DNA of 64,000 nt from Hymenobacter sp. GOD-10R. GTDB lineage: Bacteria; Bacteroidota; Bacteroidia; Cytophagales; Hymenobacteraceae. The stretch is from positions 5,277,001 to 5,341,000 of the forward strand of contig NZ_CP141184.1 in the NCBI RefSeq assembly GCF_035609205.1, given 5' to 3'. The position numbers were made by a program, and so were the translations under genes. Below are positions 9,203-17,642 of this stretch, in pieces. Position 1 is the stretch's first letter. Each line of letters opens with the position of its first letter. Under the pieces are notes generated by a model. The model did no database searches and was not told the DNA's origin. It saw only the letters and a list, made by a program, of their open reading frames with translations.

Positions 9203-10009
9203 ATGGCCGATACTCCACAAGAACCCACTTCCCCCTCTGACGAGCAAGTACAGCGCGAAGCTACGCGCCGTTCGCGTCGTGCCTTTTTGGTGGCGGGCGC
9301 GGCAGCCGTGGCGAGCCTAGGTGGCTGGCGCTGGTTGGTTTCGCAGCCAAAAGAGGCGGGCATTCCGCGCCCGTTACGCAGCGTGCTCGATGCTAACGGT
9401 AAGCTAGCCGGCGAGTATTTCAGCAATGCCCACCTAGCCCCTGTGTTTCCGAAACACTTGGTGCGAGAGCCACGCGTGAATGGCAAAATCGGGATGCGCG
9501 GTGAGTTCGACCCGGCCGCGTGGCGCTTGCAGGTTAGCTCTTACGCCGAGCCAAAACAGGTCCGTACCTTTTCAATCGACGACATCAAGGCTCTCCCGCG
9601 CGTCGAAATAACGACGGAGCTAAAGTGCATCGAAGGCTGGAGCGTAGTAGTAAATTGGGTCGGCGCCCGCTTCTCCGATTTTGCCACTAAGTACGGCCTA
9701 GCTACTCCCAACGGCAGCGCTACGGCTGCCAGCGCCGATGCGCTAGCTCCCTACGTGCGCGTGGCCACCCCCGATAATGCCTACTATGTCGGTCTTGATA
9801 TTGCCAGCGCTATGCACCCCCAAACGCTGCTCTGCTACGAAATGAACGGAGAGCCGCTCAGCATCACGCACGGCGCCCCCCTACGTTTGGCAATGCCAGT
9901 GAAGTACGGCATCAAATACCTCAAACGAATTGGTACCATCCAGTTTATGGACCAGCGCCCCGCCGACTATTGGGCCGACCGCGGCTATGACTGGAACGCG
10001 GGCCATTAA
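9203..10009 (+). CDS. Tat-exported molybdopterin-dependent oxidoreductase (sulfite oxidase/MsrP fold)
   Basis: A 268-residue periplasmic oxidoreductase of the sulfite-oxidase fold. A twin-arginine signal is visible at about residues 20-40: SRRAFLVAGAAA followed by a hydrophobic run. The core carries ELKCIEGW, whose Cys is the expected molybdenum ligand, then NWVGARFSDF, and near the C-terminus THGAPLRL and the pterin-pocket stretch KYLKRIG. The cytochrome b directly upstream is the likely redox partner, as MsrQ is for MsrP, although this cytochrome looks more like the b561 class than MsrQ. Possible substrates include oxidised methionine, sulfite or other S/N-oxides; none can be chosen from the sequence. 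The gene ends at a palindromic bidirectional terminator. Confidence 0.88.
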   Translation: MADTPQEPTSPSDEQVQREATRRSRRAFLVAGAAAVASLGGWRWLVSQPKEAGIPRPLRSVLDANGKLAGEYFSNAHLAPVFPKHLVREPRVNGKIGMRGEFDPAAWRLQVSSYAEPKQVRTFSIDDIKALPRVEITTELKCIEGWSVVVNWVGARFSDFATKYGLATPNGSATAASADALAPYVRVATPDNAYYVGLDIASAMHPQTLLCYEMNGEPLSITHGAPLRLAMPVKYGIKYLKRIGTIQFMDQRPADYWADRGYDWNAGH

Positions 10010-10018
10010 GTTTCTCTC

Positions 10019-10064
10019 AAAACAAAGCGCCCCGACTACCTAGGTAGTCGGGGCGCTTTGTTTT
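10019..10064. terminator. 46-bp perfect palindrome, bidirectional terminator
   Basis: The sequence is an exact palindrome of 46 bases centred between 10041 and 10042. It has ACCTAGGT at the centre, a G/C-rich stem, and A- and T-tracts outside (AAAACAAA / TTTGTTTT). It lies between the convergent molybdoenzyme and manganese catalase genes, so it can stop transcription from both sides. Confidence 0.9.
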
Positions 10065-10084
10065 GTAAAAGCTAAGCTAGCTGC

Positions 10085-10993
10085 TTACACACCGTCGCTA
10101 TTATGGCTGCCGCTGCCGCTCAAAGTGCCTCTTACTTTGTCGCTGATGGTACCCGCTATCGAGTCCGTAGTGGTCATTTGCTCTTTCTGGGCGTGGCCGC
10201 GTGGATCCGGGGGAGCTAGCACGGGCACACCACCGAGGGGAGCGGCTTTTTCCAAGTGGAACTCACCCTTGCCATCAATTGATGGGCCCGATACCCAACG
10301 ACCAGCCGGCGTAGGCTCGTTGCCAACGTAGGTGCTTACGAAGGCATAATTGAAGCCTTGTACTTCTTCGCTCTGGGGGAAGCTATTGGGAATGGGCATG
10401 GCGTTGAGGCCGCCGTTCTCTTCAATCACCGCCATCCACTGGTTCTGGTGCATGGTATCGCGGGCGATGAGGAAAGCTAGCATGTCTTTCATGCCGGAGT
10501 CGTCGGTCATTTCCCAAAGGCGGGTAGCGAGGGTACGGCCGGTGCTTTCGGCGGCTACGTTGGTGTACATATCGGCTACGATGTTGCCGCTACCTACTAC
10601 CCAAGAGCCATTGAAAGGCACGCCGTTCGCATCGGTAGCCAGTGCCGACATACCAGCCGACAGGATATGACGGGGGTCCATGCCACCCATGATAGCACCT
10701 ACTACTTTATCTTTTGCAAACTCATCCTGCATGCTCATCGGAGCACCTTCTAGGTTGAGCGCCACGGCCGTAGCCAGCATTTCGATGTGGGCAATTTCCT
10801 CCGTGCCCGTTTCGAGCAGCATGTCGCGGTACTTCACCGGGCCGCGCGAGCCCCAAGCTTGAAAGAGGTACTGCAAACAAACGCGAATTTCGCCTTCGAT
10901 ACCGCCAATGGCTTGTTGCAACATGCGGGCAAATACGGGATTGGGCTTATCTACCCGCACTTTGTACTGGAGTTCTCGGTCGTGATAAAACAT
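10085..10993 (-). CDS. manganese catalase
   Basis: A 302-residue ferritin-like protein that disproportionates hydrogen peroxide at a dimanganese centre. All five ligands known from manganese catalases can be placed: Glu35 (GGIEGEI), Glu66 and His69 (EEIAHIE), Glu149 (VAAESTGR) and His182 (DTMHQNQW). Numbering of the first three coincides with the Lactobacillus enzyme. Family-typical patches such as QYLFQAWGSRGP and GNEPTPAGRW are present. The C-terminal 50 residues are Ser/Gly/Thr-rich and variable. The protein has no signal peptide and is presumably cytosolic. It is a single gene, separated from the DUF779 gene upstream by 171 bases. Identification is secure. Confidence 0.95.
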   Translation of the reverse strand: MFYHDRELQYKVRVDKPNPVFARMLQQAIGGIEGEIRVCLQYLFQAWGSRGPVKYRDMLLETGTEEIAHIEMLATAVALNLEGAPMSMQDEFAKDKVVGAIMGGMDPRHILSAGMSALATDANGVPFNGSWVVGSGNIVADMYTNVAAESTGRTLATRLWEMTDDSGMKDMLAFLIARDTMHQNQWMAVIEENGGLNAMPIPNSFPQSEEVQGFNYAFVSTYVGNEPTPAGRWVSGPSIDGKGEFHLEKAAPLGGVPVLAPPDPRGHAQKEQMTTTDSIAGTISDKVRGTLSGSGSHNSDGV

Positions 10994-11164
10994 GGTGAGA
11001 GGGTGTGGTGTGTGAAAGAATCACCGTTAGTATGTATGCCAACGGGTCTGCTTTCTATACGCCCTCGTGCTTTGCTTCAACAATCCGATAAATACGGATT
11101 TTAACAATAGAATCTTGGGGCAGCATTTGCGTATAAATCCGGTTTGCTGCGGAGTTATACCCAA

Positions 11165-11569
11165 TTAGCTTGCAAGATTTGGGTATTCTTCCCCGTCAAA
11201 CACCGGCTCCAAGTTGGATTCTTCCTCCTGCGTAAACATGCGTGAGCGAATTAGAAAGCGGACGCCGTGCGGAATTTCCAACGAAAAGCTAGCTCCGCGG
11301 CCTTTGGTCACGTCGACGGTGAGCTGCGTGTGCTTCCAGTACTCAAACTGGCTGGCGCTCATGAAAAAGTCGCAGCCGTGAATGCGCCCTAGCCACACGT
11401 CGTTCGTGCCCACTTTGAACTCGCCCGCCGCAAAGCACATGGGTGAAGACCCGTCGCAGCAGCCGCCACTTTGGTGGAACATCAGCGGGCCATGTTCGTC
11501 GCGGAGAATATCGATTAGAGCTTCAGCGGCGGTAGTTACTAGCACGCGGGGCACAGGGTTAGTAGGCAT
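11165..11569 (-). CDS. DUF779 domain-containing protein
   Basis: A 134-residue soluble protein with the DUF779 signature SGGCCDGSSPMC at about residues 34-45, WLGRIHGCDFFMS, and a conserved QFEYWKHTQLTVDVT block. The clustered Cys residues suggest a metal or redox function, but no activity is established for the family. DUF779 genes are commonly found beside NAD-dependent aldehyde dehydrogenases of the ExaC/AldB group, and one lies about 600 bases upstream on the same strand. A small secreted protein gene and an inverted repeat lie between them. A role as an accessory to aldehyde oxidation is inferred from this linkage only. Confidence 0.88.
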   Translation of the reverse strand: MPTNPVPRVLVTTAAEALIDILRDEHGPLMFHQSGGCCDGSSPMCFAAGEFKVGTNDVWLGRIHGCDFFMSASQFEYWKHTQLTVDVTKGRGASFSLEIPHGVRFLIRSRMFTQEEESNLEPVFDGEEYPNLAS

Positions 11570-11605
11570 AGGGTGGGAAGAAAAGCGTGAAAGTGGTTAT
11601 AGCAG

Positions 11606-11953
11606 TTACTCCTTGCGCGTAAATGTGTACGTCGTACCCGTTCGCTCATCGCGCACTAGTAATTGTTTATCAGGAGCTATGCTGCCGCTGCTGGGTTGAC
11701 TCAGCCAGGCGTAAGCAAGTTGCTGCTGAGCATCCCAGTGATAGTGACGGTTACCGCTGCTCGAAATACTTTTCAGGCCATTGGGCATGTAGTCGGTGGC
11801 AGGTGGCAGTTGCTTAAATACGTCACTGTTAGTTGGCGCCTCTACTTTCTGAAGCGTCCAATTTGGGTTCTGTTTGCCCGGAATAGGCAGCACTTGAGCG
11901 TGAGCAGCAGAGCATACGAAACCCAGCGCAAGAGCAATAAACAACCGTTTCAT
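11606..11953 (-). CDS. small secreted protein of unknown function
   Basis: This 115-residue protein is not recognised. It begins with a clear signal peptide (MKRLFIALALGFVCSAAHA, cleavage after AHA). The mature part is short, polar and rich in Gln, Pro and aromatic residues, ending in LLVRDERTGTTYTFTRKE. It has no cysteine after the signal and so is not a lipoprotein. It lies between the DUF779 and aldehyde dehydrogenase genes on the same strand, 36 bases from DUF779. The signal peptide and compact gene spacing support a real gene. Confidence 0.7.
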   Translation of the reverse strand: MKRLFIALALGFVCSAAHAQVLPIPGKQNPNWTLQKVEAPTNSDVFKQLPPATDYMPNGLKSISSSGNRHYHWDAQQQLAYAWLSQPSSGSIAPDKQLLVRDERTGTTYTFTRKE

Positions 11954-12044
11954 AAGCAGAGAATGTTAGTTTACAACAGCTTAAGACAAAGACGCAATCT
12001 ATTATCAGAAAGATGCTGCTATTCTCGCTCCTAACATAAAATGC

Positions 12045-12138
12045 CATCCTGAGCTTGCGAAGGATCTTATCACGCGAGAACAAGTCGTTTGCGAACGTTA
12101 TGTTCTTGCGTGATAAGATCCTTCGCAAGCTCAGGATG
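12045..12138. repeat. 38-bp inverted repeat, related to the 8331-8422 element
   Basis: Arms at 12045-12082 and 12101-12138 are reverse complements with a single mismatch, around an 18-base loop. Each arm contains a smaller hairpin, ATCCT...AGGAT around GAGCTTGC, equivalent to ATGCT...AGCAT in the element at 8331. The paired bases have changed together between the two elements. It is intergenic, downstream of the aldehyde dehydrogenase gene. Confidence 0.85.
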
Positions 12139-12180
12139 ACAAGAGGTTTACATTAAACACTCAGATTCTATGGCTAGCTC

Positions 12181-13707
12181 CTAGAAGAAACCTAGCTTTT
12201 GCTGGCTGTAAGAAATGAGCATGTTCTTGGTTTGGCGATAGTGCTCGAGCATCATCTTGTGATTCTCGCGACCAAAACCCGACTTCTTGTAGCCACCGAA
12301 GGGCGCACCAGCGGGATAGTCGTGGTAGCAGTTCACCCACACGCGGCCGGCCTGAATGGCGCGCGGCACTTGGTACAGCTCGTGCGCGTCGCGGCTCCAC
12401 ACGCCGGCCCCTAGGCCATAAAGCGTGTCGTTGGCAATTTCCAAGGCTTCTTCCACCGTCTTGAACGTGGTGACGGACACTACTGGGCCGAAGATTTCTT
12501 CTTGGAAGATGCGCATCTTGTTGTGGCCGCGGAACACGGTGGGCTGGATGTAGTAGCCTTCCGCTAGGGCGCCGTCTTCCTGGTGGTAGGCGTCGCCGCC
12601 GGTCAGTACTTCGGCGCCTTCGTCTTTGCCAATTTCCAGGTAGCTCAGGATTTTCTCAAACTGGTCGTTGCTTGCCTGGGCGCCCATCATGGTTTCCTTA
12701 TCGAGCGGGTTGCCTAGCTTGATGGCCTTCACGCGCTCAATGACGCGGGCAATAAACTCGTCGTAGATGTCTTCCTGAATCAGCATGCGCGAGGGGCAGG
12801 TGCAGATTTCGCCTTGGTTCAGGGCAAACATCACGGCACCTTCAATGGCTTTGTCGAGGAAGTCATCGTCTGCATCCATCACGCTCTTGAAGAAGATGTT
12901 AGGCGACTTACCGCCTAGCTCCATCGTCACGGGGATAATGTTTTCGGAAGCGTACTGCATAATAAGGCGGCCCGTGGTGGTTTCGCCCGTAAACGACACC
13001 TTCTGAATGCGCGGCGACGAGGCCAGCGGTTTGCCTGCTTCCAGCCCAAAGCCGTTCACTACGTTTACCACACCGGCCGGAATCAGGTCCCCGATCAACT
13101 CCATCAGCACCATAATGCTGGCAGGCGTCTGCTCGGCGGGCTTCATCACCACGCAGCAACCGGCGGCCAGCGCGGGGGCTAGCTTCCAGGTAGCCATCAG
13201 CAGCGGAAAGTTCCAGGGAATAATCTGGCCAATTACGCCCAGTGGCTCATTGATATTCAGCGACAAGGTACTCTCATTCAACTCAGTGGCCGAACCTTCC
13301 TCGGCCCGAATAACGGCCCCGAAGTAGCGGAAGTGGTCGACGACCAAAGGCAGGTCGGCGTTCAGGGTTTCGCGGATGGCTTTGCCGTTTTCCACGCACT
13401 CCACGGCAGCTAGGTGCTCTAGGTTCTGCTCGATGCGGTCGGCTATTTTCATCAGCATATTGCTGCGCGTAGTCGCCGACGAGTTTTTCCAAGTCTTGAA
13501 CGCTTCGTGCGCCGCGTCGAGGGCTAGCTCGATATCTTCTTTGGTGGAGCGCGCTACCTTGGTAAAGGCCTTGCCGTCGATGGGCGAAGGATTATCAAAG
13601 TATTGGCCTTTCACCGGGGCGACCCATTTGCCACCAATAAAGTTATCGTAGTGCTCTTTGAACTGCGGGCGGGCAACGAGGGTGGTGCTTTCTACTAAGG
13701 TTTCCAT
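12181..13707 (-). CDS. NAD-dependent aldehyde dehydrogenase (ExaC/AldB type)
   Basis: A 508-residue aldehyde dehydrogenase oxidising an aldehyde to its acid with NAD(P). Seen in order: [19 protein letters not shown], the nucleotide-binding FTGETTTGR, the catalytic-Glu block [12 protein letters not shown], and the catalytic Cys in [11 protein letters not shown]. The C-terminal block [22 protein letters not shown] and the ending near QKLGFF are typical of the acetaldehyde dehydrogenase subgroup. Length is normal for the family. The gene is divergent from an AraC regulator, and a DUF779 gene lies downstream, the usual setting for this subgroup. Acetaldehyde or another short aldehyde is the likely substrate, but specificity is inferred. 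Confidence 0.93.
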   Translation of the reverse strand: METLVESTTLVARPQFKEHYDNFIGGKWVAPVKGQYFDNPSPIDGKAFTKVARSTKEDIELALDAAHEAFKTWKNSSATTRSNMLMKIADRIEQNLEHLAAVECVENGKAIRETLNADLPLVVDHFRYFGAVIRAEEGSATELNESTLSLNINEPLGVIGQIIPWNFPLLMATWKLAPALAAGCCVVMKPAEQTPASIMVLMELIGDLIPAGVVNVVNGFGLEAGKPLASSPRIQKVSFTGETTTGRLIMQYASENIIPVTMELGGKSPNIFFKSVMDADDDFLDKAIEGAVMFALNQGEICTCPSRMLIQEDIYDEFIARVIERVKAIKLGNPLDKETMMGAQASNDQFEKILSYLEIGKDEGAEVLTGGDAYHQEDGALAEGYYIQPTVFRGHNKMRIFQEEIFGPVVSVTTFKTVEEALEIANDTLYGLGAGVWSRDAHELYQVPRAIQAGRVWVNCYHDYPAGAPFGGYKKSGFGRENHKMMLEHYRQTKNMLISYSQQKLGFF

Positions 13708-13800
13708 GAGGTAGAAGTTAGAACGTAAAGACTAGGTCCAAGGTAGCTCTCGTTATAGCTTCAAGAGGTGTAGTATCCTCTCAACATCCTCTTCGATAAT

Positions 13801-13886
13801 TGCAAACGTTTTAGAACCACCTCCGCTGGGTTTTTCACCTTTGTCGCGTTCGAAAACTAGGTCTAAAGCGACTGGTGCAAACGTTT
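13801..13886. promoter_or_regulatory. candidate operator: two copies of TGCAAACGTTT between aldehyde dehydrogenase and the AraC gene
   Basis: The 11-mer TGCAAACGTTT occurs at 13801-13811 and again at 13876-13886, in direct orientation, 75 bases apart start to start (about seven helical turns). Each contains the palindrome AAACGTTT. The pair sits in the 247-base divergent promoter region, as expected for AraC-type sites acting on both genes. The binding protein is inferred from position alone. Confidence 0.5.
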
Positions 13887-13954
13887 GTTGTCGAGGCTAG
13901 TTATATTGCATAGTCAGTCGAAGTGTTGTCGCGTTTTCCCAAAGCCACCTGTTC

Positions 13955-14881
13955 ATGCCTCGTACTTCCCTCTCGAACGCCGTTGCGCTGCACCGTCCCG
14001 ATCAGCTCTTGACCTTAGTTGAAAACCGCACCGTCTACTCTCTCGACGCTTTCGAGTTGAACATCTTTGAGACCCACCAAACGGCCAACCGCGTTCCGCT
14101 CAACATGGGAAGCCTCGTACTCACCACCATGCTGCGCGGCAAGAAAGTGATGCACCTAGCTGGCCGCGACGCCTTCGAGTACCTGCCCGGCGAGTCGGTG
14201 GTGGTGGGCGAGCAACAGACCATGGAAATTGATTTTCCGGAAGCCAATGAGGATAACCCCACGCAGTGCCTAGCCGTCGCCATTCCCGCCGACACCATTC
14301 GCTACACCGTCGATTTACTAAATGAGCGGTTTCCACTAGCCGAAGACCACAAGCCCTGGCACCTCAACGACTCGGATTCGGCCCACCTTACCAACACCCC
14401 CGAGCTAACTGGCACGCTGGAACGCCTTGTGCATCTCTCGCAGGAAACCCACGCCGCCAAAGATGTGCTAGCTAGCTTCACGCTTCAGGAGTTGCTCGTG
14501 CGCCTGATGCAAACTCAGGCACGCGAGCTAATTTTCCGCAACTACGCCCAGCATCTCACCTCCCACCGCTTCGCCGCTGTGGTGCAATACATCAAGCAGC
14601 ACCTCACCGAGCAGATTACGGTGGAGAAGCTGAGCGAGCTAGCCTGCATGAGCAAAGCCACGTTCTTCCGCATCTTCAAGCGCGAGTTTGGCCTTACACC
14701 GGTCGAATATATTATTCAGGAGCGCCTAAGTGAAGCAAAACGCCTGTTGCGCAACCCACTAGCGACAGTAGCTGATGTTTGTTTTCGGGTGGGCTTCAAC
14801 AATACGAATTACTTCCAGGTGCTTTTCAAGAAGTACGAAGGCATCACGCCGGGCTTGTACAAGAAGCGTTGCGCGCTGTAA
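13955..14881 (+). CDS. AraC family transcriptional regulator
   Basis: A 308-residue regulator. The N-terminal half (about residues 15-180) fits the AraC_N/cupin-like sensing domain, with GRDAFEYLPGES. The C-terminal 100 residues hold two helix-turn-helix motifs: LSELACMSKATFFRIFKREF and the second in ATVADVCFRVGFNNTNYFQV, followed by the family ending GITPGLYKKR. It is divergent from the aldehyde dehydrogenase gene, and AraC proteins of this AraC_N type commonly control neighbouring dehydrogenases. It probably activates that gene in response to an aldehyde or alcohol. The inducer is unknown. Confidence 0.93.
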   Translation: MPRTSLSNAVALHRPDQLLTLVENRTVYSLDAFELNIFETHQTANRVPLNMGSLVLTTMLRGKKVMHLAGRDAFEYLPGESVVVGEQQTMEIDFPEANEDNPTQCLAVAIPADTIRYTVDLLNERFPLAEDHKPWHLNDSDSAHLTNTPELTGTLERLVHLSQETHAAKDVLASFTLQELLVRLMQTQARELIFRNYAQHLTSHRFAAVVQYIKQHLTEQITVEKLSELACMSKATFFRIFKREFGLTPVEYIIQERLSEAKRLLRNPLATVADVCFRVGFNNTNYFQVLFKKYEGITPGLYKKRCAL

Positions 14882-14892
14882 AAACCCGTCGC

Positions 14893-14966
14893 GGCGCGTT
14901 CTCGCTTGAACGACCGAGCAAGCATAACTTAGGGGCCTGTTCCATGGGCGCAGGTGAGAACGCGCC
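14893..14966. repeat. long-loop inverted repeat downstream of the AraC gene
   Basis: GGCGCGTTCTC at 14893-14903 pairs with GAGAACGCGCC at 14956-14966 across a loop of 52 bases. There is no T-tract, so a terminator role is doubtful. It may be another dispersed repeat of this genome. Confidence 0.45.
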
Positions 14967-15045
14967 GTGGCATGCTCCTACAAGCAACCCCAAGGCTGGT
15001 GTTTTGTCTTCTGCTAACTTAGCCAGAACCAAAACTCTATAGTCT

Positions 15046-17493
15046 ATGCAAAAGCTCTCCGCACTCACCGGAGCGTTGTGGTTGTCTGCCTTGGCGGCCC
15101 AAGGCCAAGACGCTACCTACCAAACGCCTCCTAAAACTATTGTCGATCTAGTCGACGCGCCCGCCACTCCCCGCGTGAGCCTTTCATCCGACGGAAAATG
15201 GATGGTGCTCATGCCCATTCAGGATTTCCCATCTATTGCGGAGCTGTCGCAGCCGGAGCTGCGTATCGCGGGCCTGCGCCTAAACCCGCGGACCAACGGG
15301 CCAAGCCGCGTGAGCTACTCCACCAACCTTATGCTGAAGCGCCTCGGCAACAGCAAGGAGATACCTGTACAGGGCTTGCCCAAACCCGCTAAAATCAGCG
15401 AGGTAAGCTGGTCGCCCGATAATACGAAGCTAGCTTTTGCTCTCACCACCGACGCCACGCCTACCGACAGCCGCATGGAGCTGTGGTTGGTAGACGTAGC
15501 CACCGCGAAGGCAAATAAGCTGATGAATCTGCCATTGAATGGTGTGTTCGGCAGTTCCTTCGAGTGGGTTGCCGATAGCCGCACCCTCATTGCGCACACG
15601 GTGCTGCCCAACCGCGGTGAGGTGCCCGCCAGCAACGCCGTTCCGACTGGCCCGATTGTGCAGGAAAACGTGGGCAAGAAAGCGGCTGCTCGCACCTACC
15701 AAGATTTGCTGAAAAATCCCAGCGACGAAAAGATCTTTGACTACTACGCCACGACTCAGCTCGTGAAAGTCAACCTTAATGGCAAAACGACGCCTCTCGG
15801 TCAACCCGGCGTGATCCAAGTAGCTAGCCCCTCGCCCGATGGCAAGTACGTGCTGGTAAAAACCCGCCACCTTCCCTACTCTTATCAGCTCACGGTGGGC
15901 AGCTTCCCAGTGAAAGTCGATGTGCTCGACATGAGCGGCCAGCCGGTGAAAACCATCGCCGACCTTCCTCTTGCCGATAACGTACCCACCAATTTTGACG
16001 CCGTTGCCACCGGCCAGCGTCGCCATGATTGGCGGGAAGATGCCCCTGCTACCCTTTACTGGGTAGAAGCGCAAGACGGCGGCGACCCCAAAGTACAAGC
16101 GCCCGTGCGCGACAAGATCTTCACGCTGGAGGCGCCCTTCTCTGCGCCTGCCCAGGAGCTAGCGGCCTTGCCGTTGCGCTACAGCGACATCTACTGGGGC
16201 ACTTCGTCGCTGGCGCTGGTGCAAGGCTACCGCTGGGCCGACCGTAAGGAGATGACCTGGACGATCAACCCATCGGCGAAAAGCGCACCGGCTGTTCTCT
16301 TCGACCGCTCGTCGCAGGATACCTACAACGACCCCGGCGCTCCCTACCAGCACCGTAACGCTGCTGGTCGCTACGTGCTGGCCACCGACGCCAAAAGCCA
16401 GACGATTTACATGGTCGGCAATGGCGCCTCACCCGAAGGCGACCGGCCGTTCGTCGATCAGCTCGATTTGAAAACCAAGAAAGCTAGCCGCTGGTGGCGG
16501 TCGGAGGCACCGTATTTCGAAGTGCCGGTAGCCATTCTTGACACCGATAAGCGCCTGCTCGTCATACGTCGCGAATCGCAGAAGGAAAACCCGAACTACT
16601 TCCTGCGCGACGTCAACAAGAAGAAGCTCACGGCGCTTACCAAGTTTCCCAACCCCTACGCATCGGTAGGCAGCCTGCAAAAGCAAGTGCTTAAATACAA
16701 GCGCGCCGACGGTGTCGACCTAACGGCCAACCTTTACCTACCCCCAAACTATAAGAAATCGGACGGCCCGCTGCCGACGCTCATGGAGGCCTATCCGGTA
16801 GAGTTTAAGGATAAGAGCGACGCGGGTCAGGTAAAAGGTTCGCCCTACACCTTCACGCGTCTGAGCTGGGCTTCGCCGATCTTCTGGGTCACGCAAGGGT
16901 ATGCCGTACTGCAAGGCACTTCCATCCCGATTGTAGGGGAAGGCAACAAAGAGCCCAACGACACTTACACCGAGCAGCTTGTAGCCAGCGCTAAAGCTGC
17001 TATCGACGAAGGAGCTAGGCTAGGTGTAGTAGACCGCAACCGCGTGGGAGTAATGGGCCACTCCTACGGCGCCTTTATGACCGCCAACTTACTTGCCCAC
17101 AGCAATTTATTTAAGGCAGGCATCGCTCGGAGCGGCGCTTACAACCGCACCCTCACGCCCTTCGGCTTCCAAGCGGAGGAGCGCACCTACTGGCAAGCTC
17201 CCGAGGTGTACAATGCTATGTCCCCTTTCAACTACGCCGACAAAGTGAAGACTCCCATCCTGCTCATTCACGGTGAGGCTGATAACAACTCCGGCACGTT
17301 CCCACTGCAAAGCGAGCGTTTCTACAATGCCCTGAAAGGCCACGGCGCGACCGTGCGCTACGTAGTGCTGCCCTTCGAAGCACACAGCTACGCTTCGCGT
17401 GAGAATATTATGCACATGTTGTGGGAGATGAATACATGGTTGGATAAGTACGTGAAGAGCGCACCTGCTGCGCCAACCCAACCAGCGCAGTAA
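15046..17493 (+). CDS. S9 family serine peptidase (prolyl oligopeptidase fold), secreted
   Basis: An 815-residue exported peptidase. An N-terminal signal (MQKLSALTGALWLSALAAQG) is followed by a beta-propeller region to about residue 540, then an alpha/beta-hydrolase domain. The nucleophile is in GHSYGAFMT (Ser about 673), the Asp is probably in HGEADNNSG, and the His is in FEAHSYASRENIMHML. TLMEAYPVEF and GYAVLQGTSIPIVGEG resemble the glutamyl-endopeptidase/aminopeptidase subgroup of S9 enzymes. Length is normal for that subgroup. It would act on peptides in the periplasm. It stands alone between the AraC gene and a convergent rmlD-like gene. Substrate preference is not certain. Confidence 0.92.
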   Translation: MQKLSALTGALWLSALAAQGQDATYQTPPKTIVDLVDAPATPRVSLSSDGKWMVLMPIQDFPSIAELSQPELRIAGLRLNPRTNGPSRVSYSTNLMLKRLGNSKEIPVQGLPKPAKISEVSWSPDNTKLAFALTTDATPTDSRMELWLVDVATAKANKLMNLPLNGVFGSSFEWVADSRTLIAHTVLPNRGEVPASNAVPTGPIVQENVGKKAAARTYQDLLKNPSDEKIFDYYATTQLVKVNLNGKTTPLGQPGVIQVASPSPDGKYVLVKTRHLPYSYQLTVGSFPVKVDVLDMSGQPVKTIADLPLADNVPTNFDAVATGQRRHDWREDAPATLYWVEAQDGGDPKVQAPVRDKIFTLEAPFSAPAQELAALPLRYSDIYWGTSSLALVQGYRWADRKEMTWTINPSAKSAPAVLFDRSSQDTYNDPGAPYQHRNAAGRYVLATDAKSQTIYMVGNGASPEGDRPFVDQLDLKTKKASRWWRSEAPYFEVPVAILDTDKRLLVIRRESQKENPNYFLRDVNKKKLTALTKFPNPYASVGSLQKQVLKYKRADGVDLTANLYLPPNYKKSDGPLPTLMEAYPVEFKDKSDAGQVKGSPYTFTRLSWASPIFWVTQGYAVLQGTSIPIVGEGNKEPNDTYTEQLVASAKAAIDEGARLGVVDRNRVGVMGHSYGAFMTANLLAHSNLFKAGIARSGAYNRTLTPFGFQAEERTYWQAPEVYNAMSPFNYADKVKTPILLIHGEADNNSGTFPLQSERFYNALKGHGATVRYVVLPFEAHSYASRENIMHMLWEMNTWLDKYVKSAPAAPTQPAQ

Positions 17494-17580
17494 TTCGGTA
17501 ACTGTGTTAAAAAGCAGGTTTGCGTCTCTTTACACGATAGGCCAACTTTTGCCCAATACTTGAACAATTTTATCCAATAC

Positions 17581-17612
17581 AAAAGGCGTCATCCGTGTGG
17601 ATGACGCCTTTT
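17581..17612. terminator. bidirectional intrinsic terminator
   Basis: A 14-bp perfect stem, AAAAGGCGTCATCC (17581-17594) and its complement (17599-17612), with a GTGT loop and A/T tracts on both sides, lies between the convergent S9 peptidase and RmlD-like genes. Confidence 0.9.
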
Positions 17613-17642
17613 GTATTTATAAGCTTAGAAAGACCAAAAGGC

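Noticed and set aside
15430..16098. 222-codon minus-strand open frame within the S9 peptidase gene
   Set aside because: Antisense shadow; rich in Gly, Val and His as expected from reversed codons, no domain.
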